DNA from: Gamarada debralockiae
Lineage: Eukaryota > Ascomycota > Leotiomycetes > Helotiales > Hyphodiscaceae
Reading direction: 5' to 3'
DNA: 64,000 nucleotides
Assembly: GCA_002803225.1 (NCBI GenBank)
Contig: NXFV01000631.1
Span: forward strand, 62,001 to 126,000
A model generated the notes under the pieces. That model saw only the letters and a program-made list of their open reading frames with translations, did no database searches and was not told where the DNA came from. Of the stretch, positions 13,301 through 24,652 are shown piece after piece. The position numbers were made by a program, and so were the translations under genes. The first letter of the stretch is position 1. Every line of letters begins with the position of its first letter.

Positions 13301-13991
13301 TTCCCTCACCATAAACAAGCGGCATAGATACTTCGCAAATGCCTAGCAAACAGTACGCCTCGTCTTCTTCTTTTGTTGTTTGCCGTTTTGCTGCCCATGC
13401 CATCCGCTCGGTTATACTGAAATGAGAGAAAGGGTTTCCCTGTAGAGCCTGGATTGGGATTCCGGTTACCTCATAGATCTGTTGTTGCAGTGACTTCTTA
13501 TCACCTAGTCGCTTGCCCTCAGAGGAGAAGAATTCGACTGACGCCGGGGCAATAAGCTCTTGAAGTGTCCAGCCTCGAGTGAACCATCTACTTTCTCGGA
13601 AAGACGCTTCCCATATACTTTGGCATGATTGGGGTTCTGTGTCATAGCCAAATGTTGAGACATCTGCAAGGTACGTGTAGCATCTTGCCGCATCCCGATA
13701 CCAGCGAAACATAGAGTTGATGGCCTCCGTAAGCTCCGTATTGTTCGATTTGTCGATACAACACGTATCTACCCAGAAGTATTGCAGATTATCCCTAGCG
13801 GCTTGTTCACTGCAAAATGAAATCTTTTTGTAGCCAGCTTTGTCTTTGCCCTTATCTTTTATGAGATCTTTGAAGCTGACCTCTTGACCATCCGTCCAAG
13901 TGTGCGAGAGAATGGCATAGGGTGGAGTATTGTGCCTACTAACCTCGGTAAGGCTGAATTGCCCAGGTCCGGTGAGTTTCAGTAGCCTCAT
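10302..13991 (-). CDS. HET - NB-ARC - TPR receptor (fungal NLR)
   Basis: Likely an intracellular recognition receptor of the vegetative-incompatibility/innate-immunity type. Exons on the reverse strand are 13991-13223, 13140-12990 and 12939-10302, giving 1185 residues. Residues 1-256 form a HET domain: PPYAILSHTW, YFWVDTCCIDK, SMFRWYRDAARCYTYLADV and WFTRGWTLQELIAP. The NB-ARC ATPase follows: Walker A GLGGVGKSQLA (split by the second intron), Walker B WLIILDNVDD, the sensor-like LILITTRSRE and FMPLAIVQAGAY. The C-terminal 450 residues are TPRs, with nine nearly identical 42-residue units and a degenerate unit on each side. The first intron's nearer acceptor leads to a stop; the acceptor ccatccaag keeps frame, giving an 82-nt intron. 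It is the only gene inside the inverted-repeat island. Domain order and intact frames argue that it is functional. The ligand is unknown. Confidence 0.88.
10470..11606 (-). repeat. nine-unit 126-bp coding tandem repeat (TPR array)
   Basis: Each unit is 126 bp and encodes a 42-residue TPR starting GRWEAAEEL (or GRWDEAEAL) and containing ADHPDTL (or VDHPDTL). Variable positions come in recurring sets: LFVQV or LEVQV after the first helix, and YRSQ, YSKQ or YWNQ at the unit end. These sets recur in shuffled order, as expected from unequal crossing-over or conversion within the array. Reverse-complement open frames across the array are by-products of this periodicity. Confidence 0.9.
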
Positions 13992-14217
13992 ATTTAGAGC
14001 TATGAGTTCAAGAGCGAAAAGATAGGTAAATATGTATAATAATGGTAATTAAGGCTTTGCCGTTTGAGTTCAAAGAATCTAAATAATATATTATTAAAGA
14101 TTGGAACTTGGCAGAATGGGAACAAGAACGGGCTGAGCTGTATCTAAAGCTTAAGGACTGAGAGGCAGTGCAAGTTTGTGGCTCAGCCGCAATGTCACGT
14201 GCGTTATGATTTGGGTA

Positions 14218-14438
14218 GCACCCAGGGGTTGACAAGTCTGTCCGGACACTCGAATAATTCGCACCCGTATTTTCTCTATCAGCCACATCAACTAAATAAT
14301 TGAAAGTAGATGGAAGTGTAGAGCAAATTGCAATGAATAATTCTCTCAATTCAGAATTTTTAATTTGTGTTGTGCTGAAAAGTTAAAAACAGGGCTGTAC
14401 TTTTTAGGTGTCCGGGCAGACTTGTCAACCCCTGGTGG
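14218..14438. mobile_element. MITE-like element with TA at each end
   Basis: A 221-bp segment has terminal inverted repeats of about 30 bp: ccaggggttgacaagtctg near the left end, and its reverse complement, with a single mismatch in the following bases, at the right end. A TA dinucleotide lies immediately outside both ends (14216-14217 and 14439-14440), as produced by Tc1/mariner-type insertion. It encodes nothing. It lies just upstream of the NLR start codon, inside the larger island, so it could affect that promoter. Confidence 0.65.
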
Positions 14439-14619
14439 TAGGGAAGTCGCACGGTCTTGCCTAATCTAGTCCTGCCAATCCTTTCCCTTTTATAGCACTA
14501 GATTGTCGCGGATGTCACTTTGCACCACCACATCACGTGCGAATGTTTAACTGAGTTAACATTCCACCTGATTGGCTAAATAAGCGAACGCTGAATCGCC
14601 AAACCTCGTTATCGCAATA

Positions 14620-15009
14620 AGAAAACTGCAAGTACAGCCGAGGCATATTTCGCGAGTTCATAGACAGTCGATTCTCTTGCGCAAAACTTTACCCCTCTTT
14701 GAATAAAAGAAAATAAATGTTATAAATTAACTTACCTGCTCTTATTTAATATTACTAGAGTTGTAAGCGTCAAAGATACCGCTGAGGTGCAGAACAAAAG
14801 CGACGTTAAGAATTAAGGTACAAAATAAATAATAATTAAAATATAACTAATAAGCCTTTACGTTAGTTTTTCTAGAAAGAAAAAACCTAGATTAAGAGGA
14901 TAGACTTAAGACCAGATAGTTACGAATAGAATATCGCTATTTCGTGTTGAGATATTTGTGGTTTAGTCAAATATTCAGTTGTACTACGGGACTTTCGCCT
15001 CGCAGGGAT
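14620..15009 (-). repeat. right inverted-repeat arm
   Basis: In reverse complement this arm starts atccctgcgaggcgaaagtc and runs through the same ordered blocks as the left arm. Small insertions and deletions separate the two arms. The outer 40 bp are the best conserved; the middle differs more, so the copies are old or have mutated quickly. Confidence 0.8.
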
Positions 15010-15489
15010 CTTGGTTACCAGTACTATTGGATCACTGGATGTGTCCTGAAACCCTGTGAAAGGGGTTGGGAAGCTCGTCCACTGCCTTCAGGGAGCCAAT
15101 CACGGGTATTAGGCCCCCATGGGCAGAGCCTTGTAAAATCTCGGATTCAGTACCGAATTTTCTTTAACAAGCTTCAGCCATAAATTTTGTATCAAGAGCA
15201 TCATCAGGATCAATTCTACACACTTGTTTCAACGAACCCGAAAGCGAGCCCGCTAGTGGAAGTATGTGAATTAGTGCAGCTGATTGGACAAGTGTCAAAC
15301 GAAGCTGACCTGAATGACAGGCTGACGGCAAGGGTTACAAGCTTATTGTTTAACAAAACAGCCTTGTCCCCACGTCATCTCCATATATCTTCAACTTCAT
15401 CTATCAATTGGTCATTTCATTCCCACTCTCGTCGATCTCAACTTTCAATTTCGTATATCTACGGCCCTGTGAGAGGTCAGGACACCAAC

Positions 15490-16866
15490 ATGACATCCAC
15501 AACAGAGCCCAAACCTTTCAAAATTGCCGTCTCAGATGACCTCCTCTCTTTCATCACCAACCGTGTTTCTACCGCACGTATCCCGCCTGGCCTCGACCTC
15601 CCAGAAAATGATGCGTGGTCGTATGGTGTTCCTGCCAAGACTATGGAGCAGCTGAAGGAGTACTGGGAGACAAAATATGATTGGAGAGCAGTGGAGAGAC
15701 GCATTAATGCCCATTTGAAGATGTTTACAATGCCACTTGAGCAGGGCGACGAGGTGTTGAATATGCATTTCGTGTGGCATCAGAGTGAACGCGAGGGTGC
15801 TGTACCTTTGCTGTTTCAGCATGGCTGGCCCGGGAATTTCTTGGAGGTATTTCCTATCTTCCCTCCCTCTGTTGATGGGTATTTTGAGATAGTTTATAAT
15901 GTGAACAGGTTGACAAAATAATCGATGATCTCGTCTCGCCCAAAGAGCCTGGCCAGCAAGCATATCATGTGGTTGCTCCCTCACTGCCCGGTTTCGTCTT
16001 CTCGGAAGGTTCGAAGAAGCAGGAGTTCAGTACCAGAGATATGGCGGCCATAGACCACAAACTCATGCTGGCGCTGGGTTACGACAAGTACATGGCGCAA
16101 GGCGGCGACTGGGGAAGCATGATCGTACGTATCATGGGGATCCATTACCCCGATCACTGCGTCGCCATTCTTGTGAACATGATCATTGCTGCACCACCAA
16201 GTATCTTCCGAGCTCCTCTTCAATTGCTTTATCTGCCATTTTGGGCGTTCATGCAAGGTGAAGGAAGTATGTTTAAGCGGATGATGTGGTGGCAGAAAGA
16301 AGAGCAGGGCTACCTCGAGATCCAGGGGACCAAGCCACAGACGGTGTCTTACGCGCTGGTTGACTCGCCGATTGGGATGTTGGCTTGGATTAGAGATAAA
16401 GTACAGCACATTATTGATGACGATTTTGTCTTCTCAGAGGAGGAAATCATTACTTGGGCGATGCTGTATCTCATTCCGGGAACGGCGGGACATGCGGAGA
16501 TCTATAAGAATGCTAAGGATCCGAAGAAGTTGGATAAGCTTGGGAAGGAGTCCCTTGGCAAGATTATGGGGAAGGACATCGATTTTGGGGTCTCGATCTT
16601 TCCTAAAGGTATGTGGGATGATGAGTTTGAAGAGATGAAGGGTGTGATGGAGCTGACTGGTAGTAGATGTTTTCAATATTCCTAGGTGGTGGGCTGCGTG
16701 CTCTGTCTCTAGCAATATTGTGTTTTGGAAGGAACATGAGAAGGGAGGACATTTCGCTTCGGTGGAGAAACCGATTGAACTTGTGGAGGATATAAGGGAA
16801 TTTACTAAGTTGATCAATCCTGGGAGGATGGCGGGATTGGTTAAGAGTGGGAAGTTGAAGAAGTAG
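15490..16866 (+). CDS. epoxide hydrolase (alpha/beta-hydrolase, EHN type)
   Basis: Opens epoxides to vicinal diols; a probable detoxification or secondary-metabolism role. Three exons are inferred (15490-15846, 15909-16608, 16667-16866), giving 418 residues. Residues 1-110 are the epoxide hydrolase N-terminal region (KPFKIAVSDD, the KYDWR stretch). The oxyanion motif HGWPG follows. The nucleophile is the Asp in GGDWGS (near residue 190) and the catalytic His lies in HEKGGHFASVEKP near the end. The last intron is fixed by frame: it restores KDVFNIPRWW before the C-terminal block. The gene starts about 480 bp outside the right arm of the inverted-repeat island. There is no signal peptide, so a cytosolic enzyme is expected. 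An upstream in-frame extension to 15187 looks unconserved. Confidence 0.9.
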
Positions 16867-17643
16867 GCGTGGACACCTCAACTATGGCTAGTTATTGATG
16901 CCATTCTGGCTATAGGGGCTTCGAGGTCTAAATCCCTCAGATGGACTACTAATTCGGTCGCTCAAGTGAAGAAGATGGTGTGAGGGGTGCCACAGGATTT
17001 CTCAACGTTCTGGACAAAACACAATGTAGAGTGTTACGTCACTAGAAGTTACACAGCGTAGCATTGAATCTAAAAATAACAGGATTGGACCTTTGGAACG
17101 GTCTTACAACGTACAGTACTTACCGTCTTCGGTGACCGACAGTCAAAAGCTCTTAGGTTGGTTGTTCACACGACACTGAAAACCACCTGCCAAATGCTTG
17201 AAGATGGCTTCTAAAACGTGCTTAATTCCAATGTAAACCCACAAATCCAAATGTAAGAGAGCACAAACATCTGAAAGCCAACAAAGAATTTACATCACGG
17301 TTAATTGCGGTATTTTATTTTCCATTGTCAGCTCATACGCAACTCTTCATGGTCTTGCCCCTCACCAACCAATCAATACCTTATTGGCAATCCACCCCGC
17401 AAAAGTGGAGCAAGGCCCAGCCTTTGTACGAGTCCAACAAAGTCTCGCCTTCCCGAACTGCACGAACATTATCATTCACTCTCTCCTCCCTTCTTCTTTC
17501 CTCTTCCTCCCTCCTATCCCATCAAACGAACTGCTGTATAGCAGCTTCAATGGGTCGCTTTATCGACCTTCGTTTTATTTCCACTTTTAATTTCCTTGTT
17601 GGTTTAATTGCGAGTTCGAGTTTAGAAAGACGCGATACTGAAA
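16867..17643. other. intergenic
   Basis: No gene supported. The second half has a pyrimidine-rich run (near 17465-17520) typical of a promoter or leader for the next gene. Confidence 0.5.
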
Positions 17644-18981
17644 ATGGTGCTCTTCGTCGATTTGGAGGATGAAAATGCTGAGCCGCCAGAGATTGTTACT
17701 CCGCATTGGGTCCTGAATCGAGGGCTGAGAACTGCGAATATTGGGACCTTGGATGGCGAGGATGCGGGAAGGGTCAATCCTAATAAGAATGCCATTACTG
17801 AGGCGTTGGGCTGTTATCCGTATGTCCTCTCATTGAGACTCTTACACTGCGGGCCTTGTGCCATATCTTGTGTTACATGAAGCTGACTTGATCTTATTTG
17901 CAGGATTATTACGTCGATAGCTTCCCACATCGATCTCAACACCCTCGACGCGCTCTCCCTTACGTGCCGCCAGGTACGCGCCAACCTACTTCAATTCCGC
18001 ACCCAGCTTCTCACCTCGACCCTGCACTGCGAAAATGAGGATGTGGAATTGGATCCAGAACATACGTTTCGATACCGGGCCCGCGCCGCGGACTGGTATT
18101 TCATAGACGCGGGCAGAGACGCTGCTGGAGTGGGGAAGGTGGGGGACTGCGCGAGGGACATGGTGGGGGGTTGTAGGAGATGCGGGAGGGTCGTTTGTAG
18201 AGTTAGTCTTGCATTTCCTCTTACCTAACTCCCCCCAAAAATATACTAACATTCTGTCTTCTAGAACTGCACAATCAAACCTCCTGCACCAATCCTCCTC
18301 CTCCACCGCCACCGCCGCATCTGCGCCGCATGCCAACGAGTCCCTCTCTCTTGCCTCATCAACCCACACTCATGTGCCGAACTCCATCCTTCTACGCCTC
18401 CGGTGTGTACACCTATAAGTGGAGAGATGCTTAAACGCGCAATCTGCACCTGTCCCACCGAAGGCGTCTGGCTATGCCAACCTTGCGGCCGTTCCCTCCG
18501 CAGCACAGACACAGAATACGAGTCGATATGGAAATGGCGGACCCGCTATCTCCCCTCACTCGGCGGACTCGGTGTTGGAATTGGTGAAGGCAATCGTGGG
18601 GTCCCCTGTGGCCGTGGTGGGGAATGTATAGCTGCGCGGGAAGTTGAGCAAGAGACAGACTGCGATGCTGAAGATGCACGAGAAATCGACAGCAGCTCCA
18701 GAGGCGTGAGTCCGAGCTCAAGTCCGGGGAGCACGACGGGCAGTATCAGGAGCGGGCACGAGCAGACAGGGCCTGGGTACGCGAGACATGAGATTGAAGG
18801 CATTGGAGGCGTGATGAAGAAAAAATTGGTTAAGATGGTTAAGGTGGGGGCTTGCGTGCCAGAGTTTAGGGATGAGAAGGAGATGGGGAAGTTTCTGGTT
18901 CGGGAGGTAGATGGGAGGGCGAGGAGTTGGTGTGGGTGGTGTTGGAGGGTGGTCCCGGGCGCTAAGGATGTTATTGAATAA
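17644..18981 (+). CDS. F-box-like, Cys-rich conserved protein
   Basis: Not recognised as a named protein. Three exons are inferred (17644-17819, 17904-18201, 18265-18981), giving 396 residues. Residues 59-100 look like an F-box-type helical motif (HIDLNTLDALSLTCRQVRAN), suggesting an SCF ubiquitin-ligase adaptor. It is followed by paired Cys motifs that could bind zinc: CRRCGRVVCR, ICAACQRVPLSC, CTCPTEGVWLCQPCGRSLR and, at the C-terminus, WCGWCWRVVPG. A Ser/Gly-rich low-complexity stretch lies between the cysteine blocks and the conserved tail. Frames join cleanly at both introns. The F-box call is by motif only. The opposite-strand open frame at 18546-19334 is a shadow. Confidence 0.75.
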
Positions 18982-19700
18982 TGATGGTAATGATGATATG
19001 GCAGGGAGCCCGGTGCTTGGGAATACGACGGATGCATTGGGAGGAGAATCGGATGGAAACGAGGCGATGGTAATGAGTATACGTTGAAAATGCGCTGAGC
19101 TCTAAGAACATGAATAGAAGCTCCTGTGAAAACGTTTGTTAATTTCTCTTCTGTCAAAGCTGCAAGTGTGTATAACATGAGGAGCAACGGAGAGCAGAGT
19201 TGAAATTGACGCAGGAGAGGGTGAGTGAGAGACAGTGAGAAGCTGTGGGACGGGATTTGACTGCCCTGATTGGCAAAGACTCTGGAAGCCGATGGAATTA
19301 GGAGAGTATTGATAGTAGCTCTCTTGGTATCCAAGCCTATTTCTTAACTATGCTGTCAAGAAGCACGACCTTGGGACTAGAACGGGCCTTTGTGCGCTCA
19401 TTTGGAGTACTGGTGGCGGCATGTGCAAGTTTGGAAGAGCAGGTCTCGGTCACCTCCTGATACTCACCAAGGATGGGAACGGGCACACGAGCTTCATAAA
19501 ATGAGTGGGGGATTAGCTTGAGGGTTGGATACACTTGACTCTCAACCCTTTCTACATCACGTGCCATAATAAAGGGAGCCGATCGCAGCCATCCAAGAAT
19601 CTCATTCAAGTATCCCCCAAGCGCTCATATCCAGTCAGCAACTCAAATCCACGCCTTTCCTCCCGGAACTCCTAACCCTAAGCACGGCACGAAAGATACC
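18982..19700. other. intergenic between convergent genes
   Basis: Holds a 90-codon reverse-strand open frame (19337-19609) with no recognised domain. It might be a fragment of a larger gene, but nothing supports it beyond being open. The rest shows nothing. Confidence 0.4.
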
Positions 19701-22700
19701 TCACTCGAACTTCCCACCTCCAAATAACCCACCGACCACTTTCCTCCTAACCTCCGCACCCTTGAATCGTTTCTGCTCCCGTCTCTTCTCCGTCTTCACC
19801 ACGGCAGCTCTCCTTTCACTCTCTCGCGCAAAATAATGTACACCGCTGTTCTTCCCTCCGCCCCTCTTAGTCGCCCCTTCTGCTGCTCCACCGGCCATCC
19901 TTTCCATACCAGACACCCCGCCACTCGCACTTGAGTTGGCAGATGACGCTGAGGCAAGAGAATTGTTCGTAGTAGCGCGGCGTAATAAAGGAGGTACCTT
20001 GAGGCCTAGCGTCGAAGATGAAGCTGCAAACGCAAGACGAGTGGACGTTGAGACGCTGCTGGACGATGCGCGCTTAAGTGCAATTCGGTCGATAGTGGCA
20101 ACGTTAGTTCGGCGAAGGGCAAAAGGATTGCGGTTCTCCTTGTCCTTAGGCTCGCCTTCGATCTCAAGCTCGTCCTCTGACTCCGAGCCAGATTCCGTGG
20201 GCGTGATCATAGCATTCGGCTCTTCGATTAGACTTGACAACGACTCTCGGATCTCAGAGAGATTAGACGGCTTCTGGGTAGCTTTGGTACGACGTAGATG
20301 AGGCGGCAGTCTATTCTCAGCTTCTGCAACGTCCGCGGAGCGCTTGCGTTTTGGAGGACCCATGACTTCTGGTTGACTGTCTGGAACTCGTTGTTCTTCG
20401 TTTTGAGATTGGGATTGAGAATCGGTGTTTTCGTCCTGTCCTGCGAAATCATCCAGAAAGCCCATCTCATCGTCGCTCCCTCGATCCTCGATCGCCCGCA
20501 AGAACGCTTGTCGTTTGGGATTCTCGGCGATCTTTCCGATACGCTCGTCTGCCAATAGAGCTTTCCGCATCTTGGCGAATTCCTTGCGTTTCATGCGACG
20601 TCGGGCTTCGCCGTCGTCGTCTGAATCGGAGAGGTCATAGTCTGCTCCTCTTTTGCGGCGAAGCATGCCTTTTGTGATGTCATTGTAGAGTTTTTCTACT
20701 TGCTTTTCATCGTTTGCTCTCTCGCGGTCGCTGGAGATTGATAGTTAGCATAGCCTCAGGTAATGTGGATTTGTAGAACTCACGCAAAGAAGGCAGCAAG
20801 CTTGTGCTCATCCACATCCTTTCCACCTTCGTCGTCAATGATTTCCTTGACATAAGCATCCTCTTCACCACCACTCTCATCATCACTAGCACCTCCCAAG
20901 CCCGCATACTCATCCTCGGATTCGTCGGCTTGCTCATGAACCATTTCTTTGGCACCGCTCTTCTTCTTGTCGAACTCTTCTACAACGACGGCCTTCTTCT
21001 TGGATGCTTTCCTCATGACATCGAAGACGTTTTCAGTAATATCCAAATCCTCGGCCTCGGCTTCTACTTCATCGTGATCTACTGCATCCTCGTCGTCTGA
21101 AAATGCTGCGACTTGAGGGGCTCGCCGACGGAGCTTGCCCTTCTTCTTCACTATTGGGGTCTCCTCCACTGGTTCTGGTTCATGAGTAGGACCAAGCACC
21201 ACTGTATCAATTGTAGACGGTGGAGCTTCGAATCGTCCCCTGATTGGGGTCATATATTGGAATCCTGCGTCCTGAGTTGCTTCTGGCATCTCAGAGAACT
21301 GTGTTGCCATTGGATCGTGGGGGAGACTATCAAAGTCATGGATTTGTGATTGAGAGAACTGCAGTTGGATAGCTTGCGTTTGGGATTCCCCATCCTGAGA
21401 CTCTGGAACATGACTGAGGCCAGTTTGGCTGTCCATTACGACGTCTTGTGTATCGTTTGACATTGTAGGAACAAAATCGGGAAGCTTTGGTATAGGACGT
21501 TGTCTCAAAAACGTCATGGAATCGTGGTTCATATCGTGGCGCTCGGAGTTGGGTGCAGTGGGAGAGGTGTCAATTTGGCTCTCATCCATTGTACCCGCAA
21601 ATATTTGAGTCAAACCTAAACCTGCCGGGCCGGCGACTGTGAGACCTGGGATGAACGTCTTTGTAGCTGAACGAAGAACTGAATTTGGCGCTCCAGGAGA
21701 ATCCGTATGTAGCTGATTTGGTGACTTGGTTCTGGGTGCAGATGGTGTCTCGTTGACTTGGTCCTCTTCATCCTCGTCGTCAGAAATGACATTGGTCTTT
21801 CTGCTTCGACGTTGTTGCTGGGCAGGCAAATCCTCGTCTTCATTCTCTACTTCGGCACCACCAGCATCCGCCTCAACCATCTCCTCATCCATTGACAAAT
21901 CAGCTTCAGCCTCATCGTCGTCAGTCTCGCCTGCTTCATCATCAAACATTGGGTTTAATGTTGCAACCTCTGCAGTTTCCCCATCATCCAACTCCATCTC
22001 GTTCTCCTCCGCATCTGCATCCTCCCCATCATCGCTAGCATCTGATTCGTCATTCTCAGATCCCTCCTCATCATCCCCTTCCGAACCAGATAGCTCTTCC
22101 GCGAGGTTCTCCTTTTCTTCCTCCCAATCTTCATCGTCACTGCTGTCTCCAAGAGGGTCGACCTCACCGTTGGCCTTCCGTTCCTTTTTGGCAGCCGCCT
22201 TTTCCCGTTTCATGATTTCTTCTCCCTCACGTCGAGCCTTCGAAATGAGATCCTCCACCTCAGCCACCTCCTTTTCTCTCTCCTCGGCGGTTTGTACAAT
22301 GACACCCTTATCTCTCAATGCCTGTAATCGCTCTTCCCTTTCACGAGCAGCTTGTTGTCTAGCCCGTTGCTGGAGTGAGAGCTGCAGTTCGGAGGTGGTC
22401 ATTGATGGCTTTTCGTCTTTCCGTACATTTTGCTTCCCGGGTGATGTTAGATGGGCGAGCATACGGAGTGCGTGGAGAGAACTCGACTCTTTTGCTTGTT
22501 TGGCCGGAACCCGGTCAAAAATAGAATCTAATTTCCTGGTTTTGGCGTCGGGTGTCTTCGCGCTCACGATCTCAAGATCACTATCGGAATCGTCGGGACC
22601 TGGTACTTTCTTACCTGCCATCTTTGGTGGTCGAATTCGAATAGGACACTGCTTGAACAGTGGCATTCGTGGTGGCTCTGGCAAAGGCTCTTCAACTGCC

Positions 22701-23929
22701 TTCCCTTTGCCATTGTCCAAAATTTTGGGTGGTGAGGAGGGCAGGCGCCTTAAAACATCTCGGAGATCGGGTAAATCTCCCTCTTCGTTCTCCTCTACTA
22801 CTTCAGCGAAAGATATCGGTTCGTCGACGGGGGCGGCGGGCTTATCGAAGTCGCTTTGATGAGATGGAGGGGACGTTGGAGGAGTTTCACGCATCTCAAT
22901 ATCTGAATGGGATGCAACAGAACTGGAGCTTGTAGGTCGGAAAGGCTCTGTAGAATCCTCATCGGCGAATCCTGTAGGCTTGTAGTTGAACTTTGCAAAC
23001 AGGCTGGCCTTGGTGATCTTCTTCTTGGTTATGGCCTTGTGAGTTAACTGCATGTTTCGACTCATTCGTTGAGTTTCCCTGTGCATCTCCTCCAGAGCCC
23101 TTTTGCTCGCTTTGCGTGTAGGTTTGGCTTGTTGAGTAAGACGACGTTCGACGTTGTCATCGCTGATATCCTCGTCCTCTTCTAGCATGTCATTCTGTCG
23201 TTTTCGCTCTGCCAACTTCTTCGCCTTCTCTGCTGCTGCTTCTTTCTCTTTCGCGAGACGTTCCTGGCGTTTCTTCTCCACCAAAGCCTTGAAACGATCG
23301 TTCGCGAGTGGATTTGGGGGTAATTCGTCAGAGTCAGATGCGTTCTCGGCAGGAGTAGCAGATCGACGCACTGAGGGCGAAACAAACAGACCTGGCGAAA
23401 CGGGGCGGTTCGTAGGACTCAACCGTGGAGTGCTGTGACGCGATACGCGAACCTTTCGTTTTCGAGGTACAACAGGTGCATCATTTTCATCACTATCGTC
23501 TTCGGCGCTGATGGGCGATTTGCTCGTGGTCGTGGGGACGTTCTTCGTCCTCTCTGGGGATTTGTTCGCAGTGTGGTCGCTGGCTCCGTCTGAATTGTCC
23601 TCTGTTTCTAGCATTCTCGCTGCTAGCCGCCCCTTTGGACGCACAATATCTTCTTCCTCTTCATCATCAGACTCTTTCTCTAACTTCCCCGCTGATGTAG
23701 ATCCATGAGTGTTTGGGAACGCCTCGCCATCCTCGTTTGAAGGATCACTTTTCGAAGTGGTCGGTTTCGTAAAAGCAGAGAGCAATCTTGCCCGTGCTGA
23801 TCTAGAATCATTCCCATCATCTGAATCATTATCCAAGGATGCCAATAAGGCCTTAACTTTCGATCTCGGCGTCAATTCGAATTGGGAAGGGGAGGCCATT
23901 CTGGCCGGAGAGGAAGTTTCGGAAGCCAT
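19701..23929 (-). CDS. MRC1: Mrc1/claspin-type replication checkpoint mediator
   Basis: Travels with the replication fork, couples helicase to polymerase and transmits ATR/Mec1 signals to the checkpoint kinase. Two exons (23929-20784 and 20730-19701) give 1391 residues. The protein is acidic and disordered with many charged coiled stretches. The conserved MRC1 domain lies at residues about 1060-1140, with YDLSDSDDDGEARRRMKRKE and the segment ERIGKIAENPKRQAFLRAIE. SQ/TQ phosphosites cluster near residues 830-910 (MDSQTG, PESQDGESQTQ, FSQSQ, MATQFSE, EATQDAG) and again after the MRC1 domain (TDSQSQSQ), as expected of an ATR target. The intron is fixed by the join FFA-DRERAND. The 377-codon Ser-rich frame on the opposite strand (21726-22859) is a shadow of the acidic repeats. 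Confidence 0.92.
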
Positions 23930-24652
23930 TGTTGCTTTTTGGTGGAATTTGTGTTTGAGTAGATTGCAGATTATTCATAGAAAGTGTACAATGATCATAT
24001 GAATAGACAATTCATGTTTGTCAAGACTCTAGAATGGTAGGAGTGGAAGAGTGATGGAGGTTGAAAGCAGGTCGCGTCTCGACGCGGTTCGCGCTCCAAA
24101 ATTTGCACGGGCCACTCTGAAGACCAACGCGAAACTTTCTGTCTCTTGAAATCAAGATTATATAAAACATGATTAAATATCCACACTCGGGCTTCCTGAA
24201 AGCGACAGAACTACTTAATACGAAGGAGCTTTCTGAATCTTCAGATCGAAATTTCCAACCCAAAATCACTGAAGTCTGTTGAACAATCCGTAGATTCCCT
24301 TGTCGGTGACCCCACCGCACGTGCCCAGGTCGTTCTGATAAACTTACGGCTCCCCACTTGTTACATGAACTCAGCGTTGTTACACCTGCCTACCTAACCT
24401 ACCTCACTTCGTCCTCATGACCATCGTTCTTATGAAATCTCACATCCATTCATCCGTCCTTCCTTCCTTCCTTCCTAGAAAAGTCCCTCTTGGGCATCTC
24501 TTCCTTTCATTCTTAGCCCTAACCCATTTTTGAACCCCATTCTTGTTTGCTTTCCTCTCTCTTAGACGGAAGGCCTGCCTTCCAGCAAGCTTGTAAGCTT
24601 GCTTTTTCCTACTTTAAGAGGCACCGCATCATAATCCGCTACGAAAGTTGCA
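23930..24652. promoter_or_regulatory. divergent promoter, MRC1 / molybdate transporter
   Basis: About 720 bp separate two genes transcribed away from each other. Near the MRC1 side is a GC-rich patch (gtcgcgtctcgacgcggttc, 24070-24090) and acgcgaaa at 24127-24134, which resembles MBF/SBF boxes of S-phase genes. A TCCT-type pyrimidine repeat (cttccttccttccttcc) lies near 24459-24475, on the transporter side. Functional use of these sites is inference. Confidence 0.4.

Larger units (their letters stand above)
9736..15009. mobile_element. inverted-repeat-bounded island carrying an NLR gene
   Basis: Two diverged copies of the same roughly 380-bp sequence face each other at 9736-10110 and 14620-15009. 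Between them lie about 4.5 kb holding a single large gene plus a MITE-like insert. The arms share several blocks in the same order, including a near-identical outer block of about 40 bp. No transposase is encoded between them and no clear target-site duplication is visible. It could be a non-autonomous transposon with captured cargo, or two independent insertions of one element in opposite orientation around the gene. The repeats themselves are clear; the mobile interpretation is inference. Confidence 0.55.

Noticed and set aside
18546..19334. 262-codon reverse open frame
   Set aside because: Opposite the last exon of the F-box-like gene and Pro/Ser-biased; no recognised domain.
19337..19609. 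90-codon reverse open frame
   Set aside because: Open but without recognisable domain or splice partner; kept only as a note.
21726..22859. 377-codon + strand open frame, Ser-rich
   Set aside because: It lies opposite the MRC1 coding exon; the Ser-rich composition is the complement of the Asp/Glu codons of that protein.
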